Shown here: positions 30,366 through 43,673 of the stretch, one piece after another
Numbering within the stretch: position 1 is the stretch's first letter
How the letters are laid out: each line of letters starts with the position of its first letter
NCBI GenBank assembly: GCA_033807775.1
Contig: CM066313.1
Coordinates: forward strand, 87,049,484 to 87,113,483
Source of the DNA: Saussurea involucrata
Lineage: Eukaryota > Streptophyta > Magnoliopsida > Asterales > Asteraceae
Length of the DNA stretch: 64,000 bases
Direction: 5' to 3'
Notes under the pieces: model-generated
The model's database searches: none
Seen by the model: the letters and a program-made list of their open reading frames with translations, nothing else
What the model was told of the DNA's origin: nothing
Made by a program: the position numbers and the translations under genes

Positions 30366-33300
30366 TCAGATTTTGGCATCTTTGAAATCGTTGTAGCTTC
30401 TGTTGTCTCTGCCGACTTTTCTGATCTCTTTGTAGAATCTGATGCAGAGTTCTCTTAGGCGGATTGTTGAGTCTATTTCTCTGATGAAAGTATCTGCATC
30501 ATCTCTATCCATTTTCTCTGTACCTCTGTATTTTACAAGGCTTGCTCTGAATTTGCTCAGAGTACTGGTTGCGTACTTCTGACAATCCATGAGTACAAAA
30601 AGTTTAACCTGGTGTTGTGGGTTTTGAAATACTAACCCAAATCTTGGTTCTCTGATGATTGAGTTTGGCACAGCGTCTGGTGGGCAGCGATCTTCTGGTG
30701 GTCGTAGATCTAGATGTTTGAGACCAAGATCTTTTCCCAGCTGAAAATCTATCATGCTAAATAGCAGAAGCTTTTCCCTCATCGCTTTTCTCAATACTTG
30801 ATAGGCTCTGGTGTTTGCTTCTGTGTTGTAGTTGTCCTTTGTCCATTGCAGAAGGTCAGGTAGATCGTATGGATTGATGTTTCTTAAGTCAGCATCAGCG
30901 AAGGTAGACTCTGAATTGTTCTCTCTTCTGACTTTGTAAAGATTGTACCTGACCCTTGGATAGGTTCTTGTGAAGGAGAATTTGCAGAAGATTACTTTTT
31001 TGATTTTGTGAATTGAGAAGACATCTGCTTTGGCTCTTGGCTTTGTTCTTGTGAAGATGTTCTCAAATTCTTCTCTGATCCTTGGATCTGTCACATGATC
31101 TATTGGATAGTTTGTCTGAAAGGATTGTTTGTAGAGGTATTTGTATACCACTTCTTCCATTTCTTCATGTGTTGGACCAGGTCGTGGAATTTGTCTTCTG
31201 AGACTCTCCATATGTTGAACAACTTCTGCAGCTCTACCAGTTAAGGGAGTTTCTGACAGAGGCTTCAATCCATGTGCCCAGTCAACTTCTTCGGGTTTTG
31301 GGGTTTGAAAGGCGTCAAACGCACTTTTCATCAGTTTCTCTGTTGGCTTTGACAATGTTTTCTTCTTCTTAGGTTCCTCTGTCAGTATCCCTTTGCCTTT
31401 ATCTTTTGTTGTCGTGGCATAACCTGTTGCTTCTGTGGGATTTGAGGTTTGTACTTCAGTAGGTTTGATGGAGGTTGCCTCTGTGGATTTTGACGATTGT
31501 GATTTAGAGGACTTTTGTGGCGATGGTTCTGTTGGCTTGACTTGCTCTGTAACCTCTGTTGGAGGTTGTTTGGTGACTTCTTCTGTGAGCTCAGTTTCTG
31601 TTGATGAAGTGTTTTCATTGAATCTTCTTGCCATTCTGAAGGCTAAGGTGAACCTGTGCCTTTCTTCTTCTCTCTTCACCATTCGATCACTTATTGTTGT
31701 GTGCATCCTTTTCAGAATGTCAGAAGCAGAGGTCGTTGCTCTTTTTGGTTTGGTGGCAATCTACTTTCTTCTGGGTATGGTTTGGGGTGTTTCCACAGAG
31801 GTGGGTGTTTTCTCTGTGGTTGGTTCATCTGTTTCTTCTAAAATGATTACCTCAGGGGCGGTTGTTGCCTCTGAGGTTTGCTTATCTGCTTCTGTAGTGT
31901 TGGGTTCTTCAGAGGTTGAATCCACAGAGATGGGTGTATTCTCTGTGGTTTGTTGAGTTTGTTGTTGTCGGGTCTGTTCTGGAGGTGCTTGACTCAGAGG
32001 TTCTGCGGCTATTGGTGGACCTGTAAGTTCTTTGCTTGCAGTTTTCTCTGTAGTTTTCTCCCCCTCAGGATGATCTGATGGACCAGGATGGTCATCATCA
32101 TCAGAGTCATCCTGACCCTTGTCTGATGTACCCTCTGCTCTGCAGGAAGCATCAGGTTTCATTGGCATTTTGGCTACAGCAGCGATCAGTTTCGCGCAGA
32201 CATCATCACAGAGGCCAAGAAGAGTTGCTAGCTCTGCCTCTGTTTTGAATCTCATCCTTCCTACACTTTCTCTGAAATCTTTGACGAAATTAGCATTTGC
32301 AGTGGTGAAGGAAAGGATGACTTCTGTTACTTGATTAATCACGTTCTGCCCAAGTTCTGTCAGCTGTGCTCTTGTCATGTAGTCTTTGGGTTGCATCAGC
32401 ATGGTATTTCGCATGGCTTCTTCTTGAACTTTTTGTAGGGCCTTCTGTAGATCTGCAGGAGTGATGCCCGTTGACACTGAAGTCTGTTTGTTCAATTGAT
32501 CAAGAAACTTGTTGATGGAGTTCTCAATCGAAGAAGGAGTAGTTGTTGCGGCAGAAGTGGTGGATGCGGTAGCAGCAGACTTGATCTGTGAGATGGCAGT
32601 TTTCACCTCTGTGGACAGGTTGTCCATTTTGGTGTTCAGGTTTAGTAGTGCCAGTGATGTTGTCTCTGCAAAAGATTTGAAAGAGCTTTGCAACTCTTTC
32701 AAGGTTTGGTTCACAAAGGTCTCAAGGGTTTGGAACTCATCCCTTGTGACTTGTGTTCCGGTGGTAACCTCTGGAGGAACACATTCGTCTCCAGAGTGAA
32801 TCCCTGTTCCTGGGATACCTTCTTTCATTCCTGTTTGTATGTTGAGAATGGAAGGATTTCCTTCTGATCCTTGAGAAGAAACATGAGTTTCAATCCCTAC
32901 AGAAGTTCTGAGAAGAACATTGTCCAAATCCACTCCAGAGGTGGGTATTGGAATATCCTTCTGTTGACTAGGAGACTTGTCTAGAGTCTCTTTGTCTTTG
33001 TGCTCTCTACTTCTCTCTGAAAGAAGTGTGGGTCTTAATAAGTGCGTGTCAGAGGAAACAAATTCCTCTGTAGGGTGTTCTTGTGTGATCTGGGGCGATT
33101 GATCACGAACATTAGGTGAGTCTCTTTGAGGAGACTCCCTAGGAATGGATTCCCCGGTTTCTGTGGGCACAGAGGTTGAAAGAGTAACCTCTGGCTGGAT
33201 GGGTTGGGTTGGGATCGAGCTGTGCTGCTCTTTTTCAATAACTCCTTCTGCAGCTAGACCTGCGGAGTTAGAAATGTGGGTTGCACTGGGAGGGGGTGAT

Positions 33301-35410
33301 TGATGTGTGCCTTCTTCAACTTCGGCATCTTTTCTTGTTTCTTCTTCTGGTTCTGTGGAAGTTCCTGGTTCTGTGCACAATGAGTCATACATGTGATGAG
33401 ATCCGTATAATCCCATGACATGCGGATGATAGAGACCTTTTCGTATCCAGATAGCCTCTTCTTCATCTGAATCTACCTCTGAGATTTCTATCCCTTTTTC
33501 TGTGGTTTCTTCTACAACCGTTGCCTCTGTAACTTTAGTTGTATTCCACTCAGCTTCGATTTGTTCTGTTTCTTCTGAAGCTTGGTTTGGACTTCTTCTG
33601 TGGACGTCCAATCCTTGAATGAAAGGGTTTTGTAAAATCACAGGGGTTTCGGCTGGTTGATTTCTGGGTGTTGTGTCATCTTCGTGTAGATGTGTGTCAA
33701 TGCCAGAAATGAAGAAATCTTGTTCTTCTGGAGTGTGGTGGTCGAGAGGTTGTGCCGTCCACCCTGCTGTATTAAGGGTGTTTGCAATTTCGGGGTTCTG
33801 TAGGAAATCATTCAGGTCTCCTTGGTGAGCAAATCTATCTGGAGATTGATATGGTGATTGATATCCTTCTTCTGTCATTCCTACTTCTGCATCTTCTTCT
33901 TCTGCAGTCTCTCCCTCTATGATTTCCTCTTCTGCAATGGTAAACAACTTTTTAAGTGTTTTACCATGCTTCTTTTTGGTTTTCCTCCTTTTTGGTTTTG
34001 GTGCCCCTTCCTCTGTTGATTTGGATCTCTTCTTTTTCTGTTTTGTGAAAAGGGGAGTTGCAGAGGAGCCAATCTCTGTGGCATGGGGAGGTGAAGGTCT
34101 ATCTTCTGCAGTGCTTGTTGATGTGCCTTCTGCAGTTTTTCTCTTCTTAGCTTTTGGAGTAGAAGCAGAGATCTTTGCTGAAGATTTCTTTCCCATTATT
34201 TCTGCGCGTTTGGCTATGAAGCTGAGCTGAATAGCCATGTGTTTTGCTAACTTTTTATCCTTTTCTGCTTGAGTGGAAAGAGGTTTTGCTATCATTGTTC
34301 CTAGGGGAACACCTAAACGCGGGGGTGTCATAGGACTCGGTTTTGGAGTTCTATGATCGCGTATATACTCTTTCTTAAGGGATATGTTCGATGCGTAGCG
34401 CAGAAGTTTCTTTGACAGAGGTCTGCAGTGTGAGTAGCCATCAGCATGATCAGTGGGGGTATTTTTGTTCATCGGGAACTGTTTGGGAGTTGGCCCTTCC
34501 ATTGGCCAATTTTGGATTAGCAGCAGAGGTTCGAACAGTACTCCCAATATTCTTTGGAATTGCAGAGGTGGTAGAAAGTTGGGATCGTTCTCTTTGACCC
34601 TTTTTGAGTTGTTCTTTCTGTCGATGGTGTTTATGATCTCTTGCATCATTATGGTCGCATAATCTAGTGGAAGATCATAGTAAACCCCGTACATGATGCT
34701 CAAGATTTGATGTGAGCTCTGGTCAATACTCCCTATCTTTCCTGTCAAGCATCTGTTAAGAATAGAGAACAAAGTGTTCCACAGAGGTGGTAATCGGCCT
34801 CTGCGGAAGTCATTTCTCTTCCGTAGTTGGGTGTTGTACCCAAGCATTTCCACGAATCTACAGAGCTCTTCGTCTGTTGGTTGCTCTGCATAACTTTTCA
34901 ATCCCAGAAGACCCCTTGTTGGTAGGTTGAATTCAAGTGAGAACATTGTTCTGTTGAACTTGATTTCAAGATGCTCAGTTTTATCAGGTCTTGAAATGTA
35001 CCCTTTGATAAGAGAATCGTCTTTATCAAATCGGCAGCTTTGCCAAAATTGGTTCAAATAACGAACTGGTATTCTGTTAGGGGTTCTTGATAGTAGAGGG
35101 AAAAGGATATGGTTTTCCATGATGTTCAGAAGTATGGCATGGGCTTCGCCGAAAGTAGTGGGTGAGGGGACCAAATAGCAGTTGTTGGATTTAATAGGAA
35201 GAGTGGCTTCGAAATGATCCTTAGCTATGAAGTTTTGCAAGTGTGTTGTCGGAGCAAAGTCTGCGGAATCCCCGGAATCTTGTTGTTCAATATCTCTTGC
35301 AAGGCTAGGGTTTTCAGAATGTTCTGAATGAGCAGGGGAGTTTTCCGTTGAGTTCGCCGGAGAGAGTTCAGAGGATGTAGCGAGGATGTAGCTCGAGAAG
35401 ATGAAGCCAT
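30366..35410 (-). pseudogene. Sirevirus 1 third ORF (env-position protein), broken
   Basis: Downstream of pol, in sense, a very large frame runs 35240-31761 (1159 codons) and continues in the same frame after a TAG (31761-31763) to 30366 (446 more). The ATG at 35408-35410 is in another frame: an 11-bp tandem duplication (GAGGATGTAGC at 35371-35381 and 35382-35392) shifts it. The N-terminal ~230 residues form a conserved-looking domain (QFWQSCRF, GLKSYAEQPTDEE, RGRLPPLWNTLFSILNRCLTGK, MYGVYYDLPLDYA) that resembles the same region of Sirevirus 2. The middle is Glu/Thr/Ser-rich with repeats; a short stretch near residue 870 may be coiled coil. No signal peptide or clear membrane anchor, unlike a true envelope. 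Function unknown. Confidence 0.75.
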
Positions 35411-36917
35411 TTGCAAGTGTTTTGCAGGGTATCGCCGGAGAAGAAGATGAGAGTTTGTAAAAGGTTTTATGAGAGGGTAAGGTTTGTTTTTATAGGATGG
35501 TAAAACGGTAGACTTCGAAAGGGTAAAGTATATGGCAATGGATTAAAGTTTGGAATCCGCACTCGAGTTTGAGCGGCGGGTTCAACTTACCAAAAAAAAC
35601 GTTCCATGTTTGCCCAATGAAAATGGGACACGTAGGCCATGTCAGAAAATGACAGGACGTCGTGCGCGGCCCATTAATGCTAGGCGCGTGGAGTTGTTCT
35701 TAGCCATATGAGTTTCACTCGCAGAAAAAGTAACCGTTAATACTACAGAGATGCCCAAGTAATCAGATTGACAGAGCTTCTGTAGTTTACAGAGGCTCTG
35801 TGATCTTGAAAATCTTTGATGTTTATCCCTTTTTCATATATCTCATTGTTATCATGACTTCTGTGGGGTTCTTCTTTAACCAAAACATTTGTAAAAGCAT
35901 TGGAGAGGATAAAATCGGATTTTTGTGAAGAAATTTGCTTCACAGAGGTTTTGTGGCTCTGTTGGAACTTGCAGAAGTTCTGTCAGGGCTAGCAGAAGCT
36001 CTATGAGAGAAAAAATCTCATAAAAAGAATTTTATTCGTATTTTTGATCATCCAATTTTTGATTTGGTTTAAGAGATGTTTTTCGGACATATTTGAAATT
36101 TTGTGTCCGAGAAAACTGTTTATAAAAAACGGTTTGTTCGAGAAGGTCATGGTCTGCTTTTTCGGTTTCCGAGATAACATTCCAAAAGATCGACAGAAGG
36201 TTAATTTGTGATCACAGAGCATATTTCCTGCAGAAGCTCTGTTGAGCTCAGCAGAAGCTCTATGACCTTAAATTTCTCCTAATTCGAATTTTGTGAAACT
36301 TTTTGAGCTTTTGATTTTTGAGATGTTATTCACAGTATATTTAGGACATATTTGACAATTCTTGTCCTAGAAAATTGTTTTCCAAAAACCTTTTGTGCGA
36401 GAGACATACCTTTTGGTTCTTCTGTTCTCGGCAGTTTTGTCTTTCTTCTGTCGATGGAGAATTATCGACATTCTTCTTCGGCTTTCCTTTGAGAGATTTA
36501 CCTCTGTAGATCATCTCAGGGCCCCTTTTGCTCCCCCTTGATCTAATCTCTTCTGTAGATCAAGAATTTTCCTTTTGCTCCCCCTTGATCTAATCACCTC
36601 TGTAGATCAAGTAATTTCCTTTTGCTCCCCCTTGACCTAATCACCTCTGTAGATCAAGGAATTTCCTTTTGCTCCCCCTTGACCTATGCTTGGATCAAAG
36701 AATGATAAGTTTTGCATAGAACATAGGTCATGGTCTTTCAGAGGTTCTGTAGGGGTCGTCAGAGGTTCTTAGTTGACTTACAGAAGCTCTGTGATTTTAA
36801 GAACTATTTAAGGTTTTAAGAATTTACATACAGAAGTAGAATCGATCAAAGCAATAAATTAAGCAATGTATTTTACTTATTATTTACAGAATATAAAACT
36901 ATACTTACTGAGGATTT
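35411..36917 (-). other. Spacer between pol and ORF3 of Sirevirus 1
   Basis: No ORF of note. Rich in the motifs CAGAAGCTCTGT and CAGAGGTTCTGT. A diverged ~200-bp block is duplicated (about 36020-36230 and 36255-36420, sharing GACATATTTGA and the GTCCGAGAAAACTGTTT / GTCCTAGAAAATTGTTT theme). Confidence 0.6.
36522..36690 (-). repeat. 47-bp tandem repeat with internal polypurine tracts
   Basis: About 3.5 units; on the minus strand each contains CAAGGGGGAGCAAAAGGAAA followed by CTACAGAGGTGATTAGATCA-like sequence. Extra PPT-like tracts after pol are a known feature of Sireviruses. Confidence 0.85.
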
Positions 36918-39900
36918 TCACACCATGTTAATCATTCCTATCTTACCTACCAAGAAGTTGAATCTTTTCTCGTCTAGTGCTTTGGTGAATAAGTCAGCGA
37001 GTTGATATTCTGTGGGCACAAAATGCATTTCGATTGTACCGTATTCAACATGATGTTTCAAGAAGTGATACCTTATATCGATATGCTTGGTTTTTGAGTG
37101 TTGCACAGGGTTGGCAGAGATAGCAATAGCACTTTTGGAATCGCAGAAGATGGGTATTTTGAACAGAATGTGGCCGTAGTCTTTTAGCTGAGTCTTCATC
37201 CATAGAACCTGAGAACAACAGCTAGCGGCAGCAACGTATTCAGCTTCTGCAGTGGATGTGGAAACACAATTATGCTTCTTGGAGGTCCAACTGACTAGTT
37301 TACCACCTAGGAATTGACAACTCCCAGAGGTACTCTTTCTGTCGAGCATGCATCCTCCATAGTCTGAATCTGTATAAGCTTTAAGACCAAAACCAGAGTT
37401 CTGTGGATACCAGAGACCAAGATTTTTGGTCCCTTTTAGGTATCTAAAGATTCTCTTTACGGCATCATAATGTGATTTCTTTGGATTAGCTTGATAGCGT
37501 GCACAGAGACATGTGGCATGCATAATGTCAGGTCTGCTTGCTGTTAAGTATAACAGAGATCCAATCATGCCTCTGTAGAGAGTGCATTCTACAGAGATGC
37601 CATCTGAATCTAAGAATAACTTGTTTCCAGTGGCCATTGGAGTTTTCATTGCAGAGGTATCAGAGAGGCTATATTTGGAAAGAATGTCAGAGACATATTT
37701 AGCTTGATTTATAAAAATTCCCTCTGATGATTGTTTGACTTGGAGTCCGAGGAAGAAAGTTAATTCTCCCATCATACTCATTTCAAACTCACTCTGCATG
37801 AGTTTTTCAAATCTTTTACACTCTTCTGAATTAGTAGACCCAAAAATTATGTCATCTACGTATATTTGTACAAGCATTATCTCACTACTTTTGCGTTTAT
37901 AGAATAAGGTAGTATCTGTTGTACCTCTGTTGTAACCATTGACTAGAAGAAAGGTAGAAAGTCGTTCATACCATGCTCGTGGAGCCTGTTTCAGTCCATA
38001 TAGAGCTTTTTCAAGGTAGTATACATGCCTTGGAAACTTTGAGCTTTCTAATCCTGGTGGCTGATTAACGTAGACCTCTTCTTGGATTTCACCGTTGAGA
38101 AAAGCTGATTTTACGTCCATCTGATAGACTTTAAAACCTCTGTGGGCTGCGAAGGCTAAGAATATTCTTATTGCTTCGAGCCGTGCGACATGGGCAAAAG
38201 TTTCATCGTAGTCTATGCCTTCTGCTTGTCTATATCCCTTTGCTACTAATCTTGCTTTGTTTCTGATGACCATTCCATCTTCATCCTTCTTGTTTCTGTA
38301 GACCCATTTAGTCCCAATGGCCTATTTTCCTCTTGGCAGAGGTACTAGAGTCCATACTCTGTTACGCTCAAATTGCAAAAGTTCTTCTTGCATGGCGTCT
38401 ACCCAGTTTGGGTCATCTAGGGCTTCAGAAATCTTCTTTGGTTCTATCACACTAATAAAATTTGTAAAGAAACAAAAGTTAGCAGTGGCAGACCTTGTTT
38501 TTACTGCGTCAGAAGGTTCTCCGATTATTTGGCTTGGAGGATGGCTTTTTGTCCATTGAGTTGTGCGTGGGAGATGATCATCAATGTCATTCAGACTTTC
38601 TTTAGAGACTTCTTGTGTTTCTTCTTGTGTAGCCTCTGTTGTTCTTCGTGCCTTGGTAGTTGATTCTACCGTTTGTGGAATGATTGGTATGAGTGGTGGT
38701 GGAGTTTGTTCCTCTGAGGACGTATAATCTTGGTCCTCGATTTCCTCTGTAATTGGTTCTTCTGTGGTTTGTGCAGCTTCTGTGGTCGTTTTCCTTGATG
38801 TTTCATCTTCTGCTTCGGCAATTGCATCTGTAGTATATACAGAAGAAGATGAAGCATTATTAGGACCAGTTAGAGACAAACCTGTAGGATTTTGTCCGAC
38901 AGAGGATGGTTCTTCAGAAACCCTGATTGTTCCAACAGAAGGATCAATGTTTTCGTTGAGCATCTCTAAAAATAGAAGATCCAAGTCTTCTTTTGCTCGT
39001 GAGATGACAGAGGATTTCCCTTTAGTTCCGAGTTCTGAACTGATTTGTTCAGAAGTCATTTGGAATGAATCATCAAAAGAAACATTGATGCTTTCTACAA
39101 TCTTGTGAGACTTTGTAAGGAATGTTCTGTAGGCTTTGGAAGTGGCAGAGTATCCAATGAATTTGCCTTCATCTGCTTTTACATCAAACTTTCCTCTTGA
39201 ATCTCTGTCGTTTAAGACGAAGCATTTGCATCCGAATACATGGAAAAATTTGATGTTTGGCCGCCGTTTGTTAAGCAATTCGTAAGGCGTCTTGAGGTGT
39301 CTTTTCACAATGGTTGATCGATTTTGAGTATAACACGCAGTAGAAATTGCTTCTGCCCAAAAGTTCATTGATAATCCGCATGCTGACATCATAGTTCTTG
39401 CGGCTTCCACAAGTGTTCGATTTTTTCTTTCGACAACACCGTTCTGTTGTGGGGTGTGAGCTGCAGAGAAGTTCTGTGATATTCCTTCTGTTGAAAGATA
39501 GGCTTCAATGACAGAGTTTTTAAATTCTGTGCCATTGTCACTTCTTAACTTCTGTATTCTGCAATTATAAAGAACTTGGATTCTTTTCATTAGATTTATC
39601 AATATAATTGGAACATCTGATTTCTTTCTAACGAATTCAACCCATGTGAAACGCGAATACTCATCAATTAGGACAAGTATGTATTTCTTGCCACCTAGGC
39701 TCTGTATGGCAATGGGACCGCAGAGGTCGACATGAAGCATGTACAGAGGTCTAGTGCAAGATACATCTGTTTTGCCTTTGTGGGAAGCTCTTTTGAGTTT
39801 TCCCATCTCACAGGCAGAACATAAATGATCCTTATTGAATTTAACATTTGGCAAACCTTTAACTAAATCAAGTTTGACCAGTTTTTCCAATGTGTGAAAA

Positions 39901-40352
39901 TTTAAGTGACAGAACCTGTTGTGCCATAACCAGGCTTCTTCACTTTTGCAGGCAACAAGGCAAACTTTGTCTTTGTTCTTTGAGTTGAAGTTCATTAGAT
40001 ATAGATCACCTATTCTTTCAGCTCGCAGAAGTTCCATACTTGTTTCTTCACTTTGTAGAGAGCAGAAAGTTCTTTTGAACAACACATTGAATCCTGTATC
40101 ACAAAGTTGACTTACACTGAGTAGGTTGTGCTTAAGGCCATCCACATATGCAACTTTGTATACAGAAACGTCTTCTTTCCTTATGACTCCATAGCCTTTT
40201 ATGTGTCCTTTCTTGTTGTCTCCAAAAGTCACAGATCCACCATCTTGTGTTTCTTTGTACGTGGATAGTGCACTTCTGTCACCAGTCATGTGCCTTGAGC
40301 ATCCGGAGTCTAGATACCAGATTGGCACATACTTCTTCTGCAGGACAATCAC
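36918..40352 (-). pseudogene. Sirevirus 1 pol (protease-integrase-RT-RNase H), one amber codon
   Basis: First part (40352-38325, 676 codons): protease WYLDSGCSRHMTG near residue 12-24, zinc-binding pre-integrase (WHNRFCHLN...CSACEMGK), integrase core with LHVDLCGP, SDNGTEF and VVERKN, then the start of the RT region. A TAG at 38322-38324 interrupts between PRGK and AIGTKW. The rest is open to 36918: RT with QIYVDDIIFGS, RNase H with TDSDYGG, STAEAEYVA and CDSKSAIA, ending LADLFTKALDEKRFN. One RT residue looks unusual (FAHVARLE where FAPVARLE is common). Pol lies in the -1 frame relative to the end of gag. Confidence 0.95.
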
Positions 40353-43300
40353 AGAGATTTAGGTACCCATATCCATATGGGTCCAATATTGTTAGAGTTT
40401 TTCAAGTTTGCCTTGGCATTCTTGAAATACATTTTGTTCTCTGCAGAAGAGTCAGATTGTTTCTTTGTGGGATTTGACTTTTGAATTGTCGTAGAGAGTA
40501 AACAGACTTGACTTGATAAATGATTATTAAGTTTAGACATGAGATCAAAGCAATGACAGTATTGAATATGAGATGTAATTTGCTTGAACTTTTCATTGAA
40601 CTTTTTGAACTCAGCCACAGAGGCATTACATTCTTTCTTTACATTAGATTTCCTATTACTAGAAGATCTATGAATACTCGAATGTTGTTTGCAAAAGCTC
40701 TGTTTAGGACCTGCCTTCTGTGGGTTGCTTCTGTGGTGAACTTCTTTCATCACTGTCACAGAAGAAAAAGATTTATTAACCTTAGGTTTTGAAAATCTAG
40801 AACTTATAGGATCAATAGAGGTCTTCTGTAACATTTTAAGCTCAGCAGAGGTTTTGATATGTAGATTCAATTTTAGAAAATCTTGGCAGATTGGAATCTC
40901 TGTGAGTTTCTCTTTTGGAGAAATAGTTCTGTGAGGAACTTCAGAGGAGAATTTGACATCCTCTGTGTCACAGTGAATTATCCCTGATTTGAAATCAGTC
41001 TCTGAGTTGTCAGAGGATGAATCGTCCTCGTATACAGAGGTTGAGTCAATTCTTTCAATAGAGGCTGGATTTTCTGAGCATGTATCGTACGAGCTTTCTT
41101 CCTCTGTAGAATAGTTTTCATAGATTGCAGAGGTTTCTAATAAGATTTCTTCAGTGAGAGTTTTATCTATAGAAGATGTACAGAAATTTTCTAAAACGCT
41201 TGATTTCCATATTTCCAAAATTTCTTTTTCAATTAAATTTTTAAAGTTTTCTTCTGAAAAAATGGGTTTAAACTCAGGAGCTTCTGCTGATAATTTCTTT
41301 TCAACGTTTATCAAACAGACAAAAGCAACCTGTGTTTGGGTCTCTGGTTTACCAAACTTGAAGATACCAATCTGATCTTGTGTTTTCAGATATTTCTTTG
41401 GTTTGATACCTCTATTGACAGTGGTTGAAGATGATGAGTCTGTGTTTTCAAACCACACGTTAATCATCTTCTTATGTTTCTTCAAGTAAGGATCCACATA
41501 GATTTTCGCCCGTTTGCTTACAGAGATTAGATTTGGAAAATCTGGTTTGTTTGTTTTTCCAATCACAAATAACGAGGACAGAGGTTTGTTTCTTTTGCCT
41601 TCAACACCTAGGGTGATATCATCATACCCTATACCTCGTCTCCCTATTTGTGAGTTTATTTTTTCATAAACTTTCTGTGCATCTTTATAGTTTTTAAGCA
41701 AAACTTCTCTTCTGAGTAAATCTTGCCATAATACCTCTCTTTCTCTTTGAAAGTATTCTTTAAGAGCTCTTATGTCAGTAGTTTCGCTCCTTGAAACTGA
41801 AAGTTCTTTTGTTTTATCTTTTAAAGTATTGGTTAATTCAGAAATTTGTTTTTTTAAAGGATCTAGAGTTTTGTTCCAATTCTTTTCTATTCTCTCTTTT
41901 TCCTCAAAAATCTTTGCTTTTTCTTGAGTGAGAAGCCGTACTTCTCTCTTATTGAAAGTGAGTCTTTTCTGAATACTTTGATTTATCTCTTTCAGTTCAA
42001 TTAATTCAATGTTAATTCTAAGTGTATTATCATCTACAGAGGTAATACAAGAGTTGGAATTTGAAGTAGATACCTCAGAGTCAGTGCAGGAGTCGACTTC
42101 TGCCATGCCACAGAAGAGGGCATTAGCGGTATGTTCATCGTCAGAAGTAGAGTCTGACTGGAAGTCTTCTGTGTTCTCCTCAGAATGTCCTTTTGCCATT
42201 AAGGATTTTTGAGCATAATATTCGGCTTTCTTTTTGTAGAAAGCAGAGTCCCTCTGTGGGCGATTTGATCTGCTTCTGCATTCATTCGCAAAATGGCCTG
42301 GTTTTCCGCAGTTAAAACATCCTTGAGGAGTGTTTCCTGTTCGATCATTGGACTTCTGTAGGTCTCCGCCTTTCTCTGATCTACATTCATTTGCATAGTG
42401 ACCAGGTTTGCCGCATTTGTAGCATTCTTGCTGCGTGTGGCTTACCGAGTCATCTGACCTCTGTCGGTCATTCCCTCTGTAATTTCTATCGTTTGACCTC
42501 TGTCGGCCACTTGATTCTTCTCCTCTTCTGTCATCTCTTCTGTTGTCTCTTCTGTCATCCTGGTTTTCTCTATCATATCTTTCATTTCCGGAACCTCTTC
42601 TGTTTCCTCTGAACTCTTTTGTCAATAGAGCTAAAGATTTAGCTAGTGACGCAAGAGTTATTTCCTTTTCTGCTTGCTCTTCTTCTTCACTGTCAATTAT
42701 CACCATCTTCTTCTTCTCCTTTTTCTTCTCCTATGTGGCTTTATCATTTCTTGGTCTCTGTGCATCCTCTTTAGTTTTACTAACCAATGCATATGGTGCA
42801 ATGGTTAGTGTTTTAGCCTGTGCTATCTGAGGTTCTTGTGCGGCTAATGTTCCGTAAAGATCAGAGAGAGTCCAGGTGTCTAGATCCTGATTTGTCTGTA
42901 GGGACATAGACAGCTGGAGCCATTCTTCATTTAGACTTTTTAAAAACATGACATTGTTTTCTTCAGAAGTTCTGTCAATGCCTGATTTTCTGCACTGGTT
43001 GATTAGTGAGTTGAATCTGTCGTATGTTGTTTGCAGAGATTCTGTTGCAGAGGCTTTGAATGCATGATATTCATTGATGTACTGTGCTCTTCGGTTTTTT
43101 TGTGTTTTAGCACCTCCTTCCAACTGTCTTTCCAGTTCTTTCCACAGATCATGCGCTGTTTCACATGAATCCAAGGATTGAAAGAGTTCGTTGGGTATTG
43201 CCATTATTAATGTCCTCTTGGTTTTCTGAGCAACTTCATCTTCTGCTTTATCTTCGGTTGACCACTCCCCTTTTGGCTTTGGTTTTTGATGTTCGGGGAT

Positions 43301-43504
43301 TTCGGCAGATTCAGCAGTAGCAGGTATACGAGGTACTACTGTCATGGGAATAGGAGGAGGATTGTATAGATATTGTACTTGATTTTTTTCAGTGCCCTCG
43401 AAAAAATGGACCATTCTTATTTTCCACTGAGGATACTCATCTCGAAGGAGAGTAGGAGGTTTAGTGAGAGAACCAGTAGTAAAGAAATTATTTGTATTTG
43501 TCAT
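40349..43504 (-). pseudogene. Sirevirus 1 gag, amber codon between capsid and nucleocapsid parts
   Basis: The first 257 codons (43504-42734) start MTNTNNFFTTGS and contain the Copia-type gag domain (UBN2 style: LWKELERQLEGG, YDRFNSLINQCRKSG). TAG at 42731-42733 follows NDKAT. The same frame then continues EKKKEKKK into 785 codons with two CCHC zinc knuckles (CYKCGKPGHYANEC, CFNCGKPGHFANEC), a coiled-coil-like segment and the end IWVPKSL with TGA at 40349. Sireviruses are known for long gag C-termini of this type. Confidence 0.92.
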
Positions 43505-43658
43505 TTGAAGATTTTAGAAAGAAAGTATGATTAAAGAGTTACTTCGATGAGCTTGAAGATTTCCTGGGTTTAAGCAGTTTCCAGACACAATTTTAAATCT
43601 CAATAATATCTATCAAGAGTCTTGATAAGTGGATCACTTGATATTGAAAATCAAGGAT

Positions 43659-43671
43659 GGCTCTGATACCA
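43659..43671 (-). other. Primer-binding site of Sirevirus 1 (initiator tRNA-Met)
   Basis: Minus strand TGGTATCAGAGCC, two bases inside the 5' LTR. The leader from here to the gag ATG at 43504 is about 155 bases. Confidence 0.95.
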
Positions 43672-43673
43672 AT

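Noticed and set aside
31435..34662. Plus-strand frames of 60-170 codons across Sirevirus 1
   Set aside because: Antisense shadows of ORF3; composition mirrors its Glu/Thr/Ser-rich coding sequence.
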